Shown one piece after another: positions 5,916 to 11,247 of a stretch of 11,247 nucleotides of DNA. The DNA lies in the NCBI GenBank assembly GCA_964571805.1, contig CAZNDI010000027.1, forward strand, positions 1-11,247, read 5' to 3'. The notes beneath the pieces were generated by a model. The model saw only the letters and a list, made by a program, of their open reading frames with translations, had not been told where the DNA came from and searched no databases. The position numbers and the translations under genes were made by a program. Each line of letters begins with the position of its first letter. Position 1 is the first letter of the stretch. The DNA is from JAUHWS01 sp964571805 (GTDB taxonomy: Bacteria; Patescibacteriota; Gracilibacteria; UM-FILTER-43-11).

Positions 5916-6632
5916 TCAAATGATTGGGGGTGGCTGACTCTTGTGCCGATTCATTTCGATCCTTTCTTCCAACCTCTTCTCATTTTCCGTTTCTGCTTTT
6001 CCACCCCCTTCAAATTTCTTTAGAATTTCATCGATTTCTTGATAGCTCATTCCAATCTCCGCCTCGTCCGTATGCCCCTCTCTCAACTCCGCTGAAGGAG
6101 TTTTTTTGATAATCACTTCTGGCAAATCCAGTGCCTTTGCCATTTCCCAGACTTCGGTTTTGTAAAGATTTCCAATCGGCAAAACATCTGCGGCGCCATC
6201 TCCAAATTTGGTGAAGTAGCCCAAGGTCAGTTCTGTCTTGTTTCCTGTGCCCAGCACTAAGGCCTGATGACTATTGGCATAATGGTATAAAATGGTAGCC
6301 CGTATCCGTGATTGAATATTCATGCGTGCTTCCGAGGATTCTGCCCACGGGAGGGTTTTGTAATTCTGAACAAAGTGTTGAATCGGAATTTGCTGATATT
6401 TGATCCCTAGGGCCTCCGCCCACAACGTGGCATCCGCCACACTGTGTTCTGAGCTTATGCCATAATTGGGCATCAAAATTGCTGCGACATTTTCTTTCCC
6501 CAAGGCCATCACCCCCAACTTAGCCACCAAGGCGCTATCTACCCCTCCGCTTAAGCCTAAAACAACCTTTTTTAAAGCCGTTTTTTTAACAAACTCCCTG
6601 AGCCCCTCGACAATTTTTTCTAATTTTTGCAT
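5916..6632 (-). CDS. nadE: NH3-dependent NAD+ synthetase
   Basis: NadE makes NAD+ from nicotinic acid adenine dinucleotide, ATP and ammonia, the last step of NAD synthesis, in the cytoplasm. The 238 residues form only the synthetase domain; there is no N-terminal glutaminase (nitrilase) domain, so ammonia rather than glutamine is the expected nitrogen donor. Visible motifs are the PP-loop LSGGVDSALVAK (27-38), RMNIQSRIRATILYHYAN (103-120), LVLGTGNKTELTLGYFTKFG (125-144), DGAADVLPIGNLYKTEVW (145-162) and PSAELREGHTDEAEIG (179-194). Length is slightly below the usual 245-275. After the catalytic part the C-terminus is a charged stretch ending KSQPPPII. It ends with TGA. It is transcribed away from radA, from a shared intergenic region, and its leader contains TTAATTAAATCATTAAT rather than a Shine-Dalgarno sequence. 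Confidence 0.96.
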   Translation of the reverse strand: MQKLEKIVEGLREFVKKTALKKVVLGLSGGVDSALVAKLGVMALGKENVAAILMPNYGISSEHSVADATLWAEALGIKYQQIPIQHFVQNYKTLPWAESSEARMNIQSRIRATILYHYANSHQALVLGTGNKTELTLGYFTKFGDGAADVLPIGNLYKTEVWEMAKALDLPEVIIKKTPSAELREGHTDEAEIGMSYQEIDEILKKFEGGGKAETENEKRLEERIEMNRHKSQPPPII

Positions 6633-6652
6633 GAAGATTAATGATTTAATTA

Positions 6653-6681
6653 ATTATAGTCAAAACTGTTTGTATTTGACA
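6653..6681 (-). promoter_or_regulatory. Possible promoter of nadE
   Basis: On the minus strand a perfect TATAAT (plus-strand 6653-6658) sits 20 bases before the nadE ATG. The hexamer 17 bp upstream (TGTCAA) is a poor -35. That hexamer is the reverse complement of the radA -35 box, so the two promoters would overlap face to face. Confidence 0.38.
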
Positions 6682-6704
6682 GGTGAACTTTCGTTTACTA
6701 ATAT
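6676..6704 (+). promoter_or_regulatory. Promoter of radA
   Basis: A perfect TTGACA at 6676-6681 is followed after 17 bp by TAATAT at 6699-6704 (4 of 6). The predicted start near 6711 gives a leader of about 90 bases that contains a strong hairpin. It overlaps the possible nadE promoter on the other strand. Confidence 0.6.
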
Positions 6705-6729
6705 GATGATGAAAAAGAGTTATTCAGCT

Positions 6730-6762
6730 CCTTTCATTTTTTTGCAAAGTAGAAATGAAAGG
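6730..6762 (+). other. Perfect inverted repeat (hairpin) in the radA leader
   Basis: CCTTTCATTT at 6730-6739 is the exact reverse complement of AAATGAAAGG at 6753-6762, and a T-G plus a T-A pair can extend the stem to 12. The loop is about nine bases. There is no T tract after it on either strand, so it is not an ordinary terminator. It lies between the predicted promoter and the start codon, so it could be an RNA structure or a protein-binding operator. Confidence 0.75.
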
Positions 6763-6802
6763 CGGAAGGTCTAAAGTAAAAAATTAATTTAATTGAGCTA
6801 AA

Positions 6803-8113
6803 ATGGTCAAATTAAAATCCATCTACATCTGTACTCAATGCCAAGCCCAAGCCCCCCGATGGTCGGGTCAGTGTATGAATTGCCATGAATGGAATACGTT
6901 GGTGGAAGATGTGGTGAATGTGGGGCACGATGAGAAAAAGCGTGTTGCTGTCTTGCCTCTAGCTACCACGATCACTGTTTCCAATCTCAATCTAAGGGAA
7001 AAAAGACTCAAGTCTGGCAGTGACGAACTTGATCGTGTTTTGGGAGGTGGTTTTATGGAAGATGGGTTGGTTTTGCTGGTGGGGGATCCTGGGATTGGAA
7101 AATCCACACTCACGATTCAGGTTTGTGATCAAATGGCTAAATTAGGCAAGAAGGTGCTGTACTTTTCGGGTGAAGAATCTACTGCTCAAATTGCCAATCG
7201 AGCCAATCGTCTCAAGCTTAAAAATCCCATTTGCCTCCTCAATGCCAATCACTTAGAGAGCCTTTTGGCGACCATAGAAGCTGAAAGACCCGGGTTTGTC
7301 GTGATTGATTCTGTCCAGGTCATGGCTAGCGACGAGGTGGCTTCACAAGCGGGATCCATTTCTCAAATCCGTTATGTCACCGAGCAGTTGATGAAAGTGG
7401 CTAAAAGTAAGGCCATTCCGATTCTACTGATCGGTCACGTGAACAAAGAGGGAAATTTGGCGGGCCCACAAGTTCTCACTCACTTGGTCGACACGGTCCT
7501 TTTTTTAGAAGGGGATAGCTTTCATCAATTCCGCCTCCTTCGGGCTACCAAAAACCGTTTTGGAGCCGTCGATGAGGTGGGGGTGTTTGCCATGGAAGAA
7601 GGTGGATTAAAAGATGTGCCCAACCCCTCGGCTTTATTCCTTGAGGGGCGGGCAGAAAATCCCATTGGCTCTGTGATTGTGCCCGTGCTCGAGGGGACGC
7701 GAGTTTTTTTGGTCGAAGTTCAGGCGCTCACGGCTTACACGGAATTTGATTTCCCCAAACGGACGTCCAGTGGGTTTGACTTGAACCGGCTGAACATCAT
7801 CATTGCCGTGCTCAACCGGTATGCCAACCTAAAGTTAGATTCATCTGATGTGTATGTGAACGTGGTGGGGGGATTGAAGCTTAAAGAGCCTGCGGCTGAT
7901 TTAGCCGTTGCCATGGCTATTGCCAGTTCCAAGCTCAAAAAGTCGCTTCCCTCCGACTTGGTGGTCATTGGAGAAATGGGGCTGTCGGGGGAGATCCGAA
8001 AGGTAACTCAGATGGAGAAGCGGAAGAAAGAGGCAGAAAAATTGGGTTTTAAGAATATTCTTTCTCCAGAAAAAACAAAATCCATTGCGGAGGTAGTAAA
8101 GCTTATTATATAA
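6803..8113 (+). CDS. radA: DNA repair protein RadA (Sms)
   Basis: RadA is a RecA-like, DnaB-type hexameric ATPase that drives branch migration during homologous recombination, repair and natural transformation. The 436 residues contain the N-terminal zinc finger with Cys10, Cys13, Cys24 and Cys27 (YICTQCQAQAPRWSGQCMNC), Walker A GDPGIGKST (94-102), Walker B FVVIDSVQVM (165-174) and the RadA-specific KNRFG (250-254). The C-terminal Lon-protease-like domain (about 275-436; VNVVGGLKLKEPAADLAVAM) lacks protease activity in the family. Length is typical (about 450). The ATG at 6803 is only nine residues before the first zinc-binding Cys, which fixes the start. The leader is A/T-rich (AAATTAATTTAATTGAGC) with no Shine-Dalgarno sequence. 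The toxin-antitoxin pair begins 28 bases downstream on the same strand. Confidence 0.98.
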   Translation: MVKLKSIYICTQCQAQAPRWSGQCMNCHEWNTLVEDVVNVGHDEKKRVAVLPLATTITVSNLNLREKRLKSGSDELDRVLGGGFMEDGLVLLVGDPGIGKSTLTIQVCDQMAKLGKKVLYFSGEESTAQIANRANRLKLKNPICLLNANHLESLLATIEAERPGFVVIDSVQVMASDEVASQAGSISQIRYVTEQLMKVAKSKAIPILLIGHVNKEGNLAGPQVLTHLVDTVLFLEGDSFHQFRLLRATKNRFGAVDEVGVFAMEEGGLKDVPNPSALFLEGRAENPIGSVIVPVLEGTRVFLVEVQALTAYTEFDFPKRTSSGFDLNRLNIIIAVLNRYANLKLDSSDVYVNVVGGLKLKEPAADLAVAMAIASSKLKKSLPSDLVVIGEMGLSGEIRKVTQMEKRKKEAEKLGFKNILSPEKTKSIAEVVKLII

Positions 8114-8114
8114 T

Positions 8115-8141
8115 ATTATTAATACTATTAATATTATTAAT
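8115..8141 (+). repeat. Three 9-bp direct repeats abutting the antitoxin start
   Basis: ATTATTAAT (8115-8123), ACTATTAAT (8124-8132) and ATTATTAAT (8133-8141) run without gaps into the ATG at 8142. Each contains the palindrome ATTAAT, so identical half-sites recur every 9 bp. Antitoxins of this type usually bind repeats at their own promoter, so this is a candidate operator. It could also be a translation-initiation element, since ATTAAT-like leaders precede other genes here. Confidence 0.8.
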
Positions 8142-8354
8142 ATGGACAATGTATACATTCTCAATATGTATGGCCAAGGTGTGGTGACTTTGCCTAAATC
8201 GTGGCGCACTAAAACCTCAGCAAAGAAATTTATTGCCAAAGAACATGGAGATAAACTTATTTTAGAGCCCCTCACTCATGAAAGTGACTTCGATATGTTT
8301 TTAGGAAATCCTGCCTATGATTTTTTAAAGGATGAACCTGATTTATATAAATAA
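8142..8354 (+). CDS. MazE/AbrB-like antitoxin
   Basis: This 70-residue protein has the shape of a SpoVT/AbrB-fold antitoxin. The N-terminal half (about 1-45) reads YILNMYGQGVVTLPKSWR followed by FIAKEHGDKLILEPL, the swapped-hairpin beta fold that dimerises and binds DNA ('G.vtLPk..R' and 'gd.lil.p' are typical). The acidic and aromatic C-terminal tail (DMFLGNPAYDFLKDEPDLY) would thread into and block the toxin. Its partner starts nine bases downstream, the classic antitoxin-first order. The N-terminal domain probably represses the operon by binding the repeats at its start. The neighbouring toxin strengthens the call; the family name is inferred from pattern, not from a search. Confidence 0.8.
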   Translation: MDNVYILNMYGQGVVTLPKSWRTKTSAKKFIAKEHGDKLILEPLTHESDFDMFLGNPAYDFLKDEPDLYK

Positions 8355-8363
8355 CTGATTATT

Positions 8364-8678
8364 ATGAATAAAGGTGATATTGTGCTCATAAAATTCCCTT
8401 TTACTGATTTTTCAGAGGCTAAATCAAGGCCTGTAATTGTATTGGGAGTGAATAGAGATGATTTATTGGTTTGTTTTATTGGTTCTAGTAGTAATGATAT
8501 GACCGAAACAGATTTACTTTTAAAAAAAGATCAGAGCAATGGTTTGAAAGTAGATTCTATAGCCAAATGTTTCAAGTTATATACCTTGCATGCCAGTTTA
8601 ATTGAAAGAAAAATTGGTATGGTGAATGAAACAATTTATAGTTTGATCGTGAAAAAGATAGTTAATTTAATTGAATAA
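8364..8678 (+). CDS. PemK/MazF-like toxin (endoribonuclease family)
   Basis: The 104-residue product matches the PemK/MazF fold: the opening strand GDIVLIKFPFTDFSEAKSRPVIVLG (residues 4-28) is the family signature, with Arg22 at the place of the catalytic Arg of MazF-type RNases. A central strand with a Ser-rich end (VCFIGSSSND) and the later LKVDSIAKCFKLYTLHASLI with KIGMV complete the pattern. Family toxins cut RNA at short specific sequences and stop growth when the antitoxin is lost. Length is a little shorter than MazF (about 110). It lies nine bases after the antitoxin gene. Its sequence is A/T-rich compared with radA. Whether it is active cannot be judged; the frame is intact. Confidence 0.85.
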   Translation: MNKGDIVLIKFPFTDFSEAKSRPVIVLGVNRDDLLVCFIGSSSNDMTETDLLLKKDQSNGLKVDSIAKCFKLYTLHASLIERKIGMVNETIYSLIVKKIVNLIE

Positions 8679-8712
8679 GCTAAGCTTCATTTTTAATAAA
8701 TTATTTAAAAAT

Positions 8713-9027
8713 ATGTCCGAAGCCGAAAAGCTCTACACTAAAATTGGTCAAGCATTGGAAGGTGTGGAATTGGGTAAGATGTTTGGAAAATTGTGTCTTA
8801 AATTTGAAGGCAAAGCATTTGCTGCCTTCTTTAAAGAAGAGATGGTCTTTAAGTTGAAAGGAGTGGATCATGAGGAAGCCCTGAAATTAAAAGGTGCTCA
8901 ACTTTTTGATCCATCTGGAAAAGGCAGGCCGATGAAGGAGTGGGTGCAGGTTCCTTTTGTTTATAGGGCCGAGTGGAAGGAGTTGGCTGAAAAAGCGATG
9001 AAGTATGTCTGGGGCCAACTCAAGTAA
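8713..9027 (+). CDS. Small TfoX N-terminal-domain family protein
   Basis: The 104-residue product resembles stand-alone TfoX/Sxy N-terminal domains: GKMFGKLCLKFEGKAFAAFF (residues 21-40), then EMVFKLKG, a region ending in AQLFDPSGKGRPMKEWVQVP (62-81), and a final helix (EWKELAEKAMKYVWGQL). The domain is named after the competence regulator TfoX, but single-domain members are widespread and have no settled function. I chose the ATG at 8713 over the in-frame TTG at 8671, which overlaps the toxin gene. The ATG has a typical A/T-rich leader (TTTTTAATAAATTATTTAAA) and gives the normal family N-terminus MSEAEKLYTKI. It follows the toxin after 34 bases and converges with tatD; the two stop codons are ten bases apart with no terminator between. 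Confidence 0.72.
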   Translation: MSEAEKLYTKIGQALEGVELGKMFGKLCLKFEGKAFAAFFKEEMVFKLKGVDHEEALKLKGAQLFDPSGKGRPMKEWVQVPFVYRAEWKELAEKAMKYVWGQLK

Positions 9028-9037
9028 GTTTCAAATA

Positions 9038-9826
9038 TCAAATTCTAAAAAATTCCTCCGTATTCCTCTGAATCTGCTCGATCACTTCATTTTCTGGCAC
9101 TCCTTTCACCTCTGCCACACACTTGGCAATCTCAGTCATAAAAGCTGGCTCACCCGCTTGACCGCGTTTGCCCTCAACCGTCAAATAAGGGCAGTCGGTT
9201 TCGAGCATGATGTGATTCAAGGGGACCACCTTCACGACCTCTCTGAGGCCCTCATTGGAGCGATACGTGATGATGCCCGTAAAACTCAACATCAAGCCCA
9301 GATCCATCAGCTTTTCGGCCTCCACTAGATTTCCACTAAAACAATGAATCACCCCATTTGTGAAATTTTCTCGTTCCAAAATCTTGATCAAATCTAAAAA
9401 AGCGGCTTCATTTTCACCCGGATTCTTGCCCCCACGGCAATGAATGATGGCAGGGAGATTTAGTTCTGAAGCTATTTCCAATTGACGAGTCAGCCATTCA
9501 TCCTGCTTTTCATGCGAAAATTTGTCATGATAGTAATCCAACCCAATCTCCCCAATCGCCACAATCTTAGGCTCATTTTTGGCATAGTCATGAATCATCG
9601 TCATCGATCCCTCCAAATCATCATTCAATGAGGTCGGATGGATGCCAGCAGAACTCCAAATATGCTCATCCGTTTTTGCTAAATTCAAATGGGGGACAAT
9701 CTGATCCAAATCGCAGGCCACATTGATCAATTTCTTTACCCCAGCAGCTCTTGCGCGCTCCAGTACTCCCTCCTGATCCGAAAGAGCAAAGTGACTGACA
9801 TGGGCATGGGTATCGATCAAGTACAT
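9038..9826 (-). CDS. tatD: TatD family metal-dependent hydrolase/DNase
   Basis: TatD proteins are TIM-barrel metal-dependent hydrolases with deoxyribonuclease (3'-5' exonuclease) activity, linked to DNA repair and quality control. The 262 residues show the full ligand set: DTHAHV (5-10, His7 and His9), AIGEIGLDYY (90-99, Glu93), LPAIIHCRG (124-132, His129), GVIHCFSG (158-165, His161) and METDCPYLT-type LETDCPYLT (208-216, Asp211). The usual RNTEEFF ending comes right before TGA. Length is typical (about 255-265). It starts 22 bases after the bactofilin-like gene on the same strand, so the two probably share a transcript. No Shine-Dalgarno sequence is seen. Confidence 0.95.
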   Translation of the reverse strand: MYLIDTHAHVSHFALSDQEGVLERARAAGVKKLINVACDLDQIVPHLNLAKTDEHIWSSAGIHPTSLNDDLEGSMTMIHDYAKNEPKIVAIGEIGLDYYHDKFSHEKQDEWLTRQLEIASELNLPAIIHCRGGKNPGENEAAFLDLIKILERENFTNGVIHCFSGNLVEAEKLMDLGLMLSFTGIITYRSNEGLREVVKVVPLNHIMLETDCPYLTVEGKRGQAGEPAFMTEIAKCVAEVKGVPENEVIEQIQRNTEEFFRI

Positions 9827-9848
9827 CTCAAAGAATAAAGAACTAAAA

Positions 9849-10976
9849 TTAAATCAACTTCTTTCCCCTTAGCTCACTGAAACGATCCATCTGACCTAAA
9901 AATAGCCCTCCAAGAGCGATAAGAACCACTAAAAATCGCAGAGCCCAGCCGAAAAATGGAATAAAACTCAATACTGTAAGTAAAAGTGCCCCCAAAGAAA
10001 AACTCCCCAACAGCCTCAGAAAACTGCTTTTTTCATCTACTTTTACTAAATATCCCCCCATCAATATCGCAGCCAAAATCGTACCCACATAAAGAATAAC
10101 GAGCCATATGGCAAAAAGGATTAAACTGAGAGGAATGCCGATCACTGTAAATATAAGCAAAAATGAAGCCGCTGGCACGCTAATGAGTAAAAGAAACCCG
10201 ATCCCCATGCTTTTGAAAGGCGACTCCATGGCCCGTTTGCTGTTGTGAAGCGAAAAATGACGGGCAGCGCCAATCAAAATCAAGCCAAAAAATAGCGATG
10301 AAAGCAATCCATAAAGAGAAAATCCTGCCATGACCCCTTCCATTCCTTCCTTTGAAGGTGTTGATTTCTCCTTGAATATGACCTTTCCAGTCACCACTCC
10401 CGCGGGAATTTCAGCTTTACTTAAACTTGAATAAGTTAAATTTCCTATGATTTTTCCCTTTGGCCCAAAAGTGAGTTTGCCAGAATTGTAAATTGTCACA
10501 TCTCCTTCGACCTGACTGTTGATGTAAATCGATTCGCCGGTCCCCTTTAAATCGCCCTTCACTGGGGCTTCGAGCCTAATCACTGAGCCTGCAAACAAAA
10601 AATCCCCTCCAATTCCCGAACTCTCTTCAATCGTTATGTTTTGCCCGGCGAGCATCACATCATCCTCGACCTTCGATTCGACTCGGATGGATTCACCCGC
10701 GGCTCTCAAGTCATCTTTTAGTAACCCCGTTAGGGTCACATTTTTCCCACCCGCGAAAACGTCTTCAGAGACCTCCCCATCCAAAATCACTTCATTTCCA
10801 CCCATAAAAAGATCCCCCTCAATAGTGCTTCGCACTCGAATTTCGTTTCCAGCCACATAAAGGTCATCCGTCACGGCTTTGTCGACATTCACATGATCGT
10901 CAGCGCCAAATTTAGCTGCATATGATAGATGAGGAAAGGCTAAAAGAGCGAGCAAAATGAAAATACTTTTTTTCAT
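9849..10976 (-). CDS. Exported bactofilin-like beta-helix protein with C-terminal membrane domain
   Basis: The 375 residues begin with a clear signal peptide (MKKSIFILLALLAFPHLSYA; cleavage after about 20-21). Residues 30-205 hold about nine repeats of roughly 18 residues built on 'VxxDxxxAGxxVxL' (for example DDLYVAGNEIRV, GDLFMGGNEVIL, EDVFAGGKNVTL, DDVMLAGQNITI). This is the pattern of right-handed beta-helices of the bactofilin/polymer-forming group. The C-terminal part (about 218-365) has four to five membrane helices, including FFGLILIGAARHF, GFLLLISVPAASFLLIF and a final WALRFLVVLIALGGLFLGQM. The helix would thus sit outside the membrane on a membrane anchor, unlike cytoplasmic bactofilins. 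The start is the ATG at 10976, since an upstream in-frame start at 11039 would fall in the promoter. Function is unknown; a surface scaffold or envelope role is inference. It is first in a unit with tatD. Confidence 0.8.
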   Translation of the reverse strand: MKKSIFILLALLAFPHLSYAAKFGADDHVNVDKAVTDDLYVAGNEIRVRSTIEGDLFMGGNEVILDGEVSEDVFAGGKNVTLTGLLKDDLRAAGESIRVESKVEDDVMLAGQNITIEESSGIGGDFLFAGSVIRLEAPVKGDLKGTGESIYINSQVEGDVTIYNSGKLTFGPKGKIIGNLTYSSLSKAEIPAGVVTGKVIFKEKSTPSKEGMEGVMAGFSLYGLLSSLFFGLILIGAARHFSLHNSKRAMESPFKSMGIGFLLLISVPAASFLLIFTVIGIPLSLILFAIWLVILYVGTILAAILMGGYLVKVDEKSSFLRLLGSFSLGALLLTVLSFIPFFGWALRFLVVLIALGGLFLGQMDRFSELRGKKLI

Positions 10977-11009
10977 GATATTGATGTTAATGATTGATGG
11001 ACCGCAAAA

Positions 11010-11039
11010 ATTATAACAGAATAAGCAAGGGTTATTCAA
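11010..11039 (-). promoter_or_regulatory. Promoter of the bactofilin-like gene and tatD
   Basis: On the minus strand TTGAAT (plus-strand 11034-11039) and a perfect TATAAT (11010-11015) are 18 bp apart, and TGT directly precedes the -10, giving an extended -10. Transcription would begin near 11003, about 27 bases before the ATG at 10976, which settles that start. Confidence 0.7.
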
Positions 11040-11047
11040 AGAAAGAG

Positions 11048-11076
11048 TTGCTTTTTCGCTTCTAAATGGGTATAAA
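11048..11076 (+). promoter_or_regulatory. Promoter of tRNA-Leu
   Basis: TTGCTT at 11048-11053 and TATAAA at 11071-11076 are separated by 17 bp. Transcription would begin near 11083, leaving about 30 bases before the mature tRNA 5' end. Its -35 lies only eight bases from the -35 of the divergent bactofilin-like promoter. Confidence 0.6.
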
Positions 11077-11112
11077 ACATAAGCTCATTGATTCTTTAAT
11101 CATTGTGCGTGT

Positions 11113-11197
11113 GCCCAGGTGGTGGAATTGGTAGACACGCTGGTCTTAGGAACCAGTGTCGAAAGACGTGAAGGTTCGAGTCCTTTCCTGGGCACCA
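11113..11197 (+). tRNA. tRNA-Leu (anticodon UAG), CCA encoded
   Basis: This is a complete class II tRNA. The acceptor arm is GCCCAGG (11113-11119) with CCTGGGC (11187-11193), followed by ACCA, so CCA is encoded. The D-arm contains GGAATTGGTAGACAC. The anticodon stem CTGGT/ACCAG closes the loop CTTAGGA with anticodon TAG at 11147-11149, which reads CUN Leu codons. A long variable arm (TGTCGAAAGACG) and the T-arm GAAGG-TTCGAGT-CCTTT (one G-U pair) follow. The GGTAGAC D-loop and the variable arm are typical of tRNA-Leu. Confidence 0.97.
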
Positions 11198-11231
11198 GAA
11201 TGGAACTTAGCGGTTGAGAACCAACCAAGGA

Positions 11232-11247
11232 GTGGGCGTGCCGGAGG
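11232..11247 (+). tRNA. Possible start of a second class II tRNA, cut by the window edge
   Basis: GTGGGCG at 11232-11238 could be a 5' acceptor strand, followed by T8, G9 (11239-11240) and CCGGAGG, which resembles the start of a D-arm in tRNA-Ser or some tRNA-Leu genes. It lies 34 bases after tRNA-Leu, a normal spacing for tandem tRNAs. Only 16 bases are visible, so identity and even existence are uncertain. Confidence 0.3.

Noticed and set aside
8671..8712. TTG start for the TfoX-like gene overlapping the toxin stop
   Set aside because: The ATG at 8713 has the A/T-rich leader typical here and gives the normal family N-terminus; the extra 14 residues match nothing.
5916..9040. UGA read as glycine (code 25), as in some Patescibacteria
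   Set aside because: tatD ends with TGA exactly at the family's usual C-terminus, nadE also ends with TGA, and no recognised frame needs an internal UGA.
9849..11039. Longer form of the bactofilin-like protein starting at 11039 (21 extra residues)
   Set aside because: The extra part overlaps the predicted -10 and -35 boxes, and the shorter start at 10976 gives a clean signal peptide.
11208..11218. TAGCGGTTGAG after tRNA-Leu as an inverted relative of the rplJ heptamer repeat
   Set aside because: Only AACCGCT is shared with the variant unit, in a single copy, which is likely chance.

Overview
The window reads as a gene-dense bacterial chromosome segment of moderate-to-low GC, all in the standard code: genes end in TAA, TAG or TGA, and tatD ends with TGA exactly at the family's usual C-terminus. 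Promoters look like ordinary sigma-70 sites (TTGACA/TATAAT, some with an extended -10). Almost no gene has a Shine-Dalgarno sequence; starts are instead preceded by A/T-only leaders rich in TTAAT or ATTAAT. Compact genes, extended ribosomal-protein tails, SD-poor starts and several proteins of unknown function would fit a Patescibacteria/CPR-type organism. That placement is inference; no 16S or marker phylogeny is available here.

Layout, left half. The left edge holds the 3' end of a polysaccharide deacetylase, then an isolated 339-residue protein of unknown function with its own promoter and probable terminator. Next comes rplJ-rplL (L10, L7/L12), preceded by a strong promoter, a structured L10-leader-like RNA ending in an intrinsic terminator, and a curious heptamer tandem repeat that runs up to the rplJ start. 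A clear terminator closes the pair; neither rplK/rplA nor rpoB/rpoC is adjacent. Then follow a LytR-CpsA-Psr (LCP) cell-wall ligase, rpsT (S20 with a long charged tail), ruvX/yqgF and a small three-helix membrane protein.

Layout, right half. nadE (minus) and radA (plus) diverge from a shared promoter region. Downstream of radA, on the same strand, are a MazE/AbrB-like antitoxin, a PemK/MazF-like toxin and a small TfoX N-terminal-domain protein. Converging on these from the minus strand is a two-gene unit: an exported beta-helix (bactofilin-like) membrane protein followed by tatD. At the right edge are a complete tRNA-Leu(UAG) with encoded CCA and possibly the first bases of a second class II tRNA.

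How the genes fit together. Three themes recur: ribosome production (L10, L12, S20, tRNA-Leu), nucleic-acid maintenance (RuvX, RadA, TatD, possibly the TfoX-like protein) and cell envelope (deacetylase, LCP, bactofilin-like protein). No CRISPR array, prophage, transposase or biosynthetic island is seen. The best leads are the rplJ leader with its repeat, the unknown 339-residue gene, the repeat array on the toxin-antitoxin start, the A/T-rich initiation signals and the exported bactofilin-like protein.
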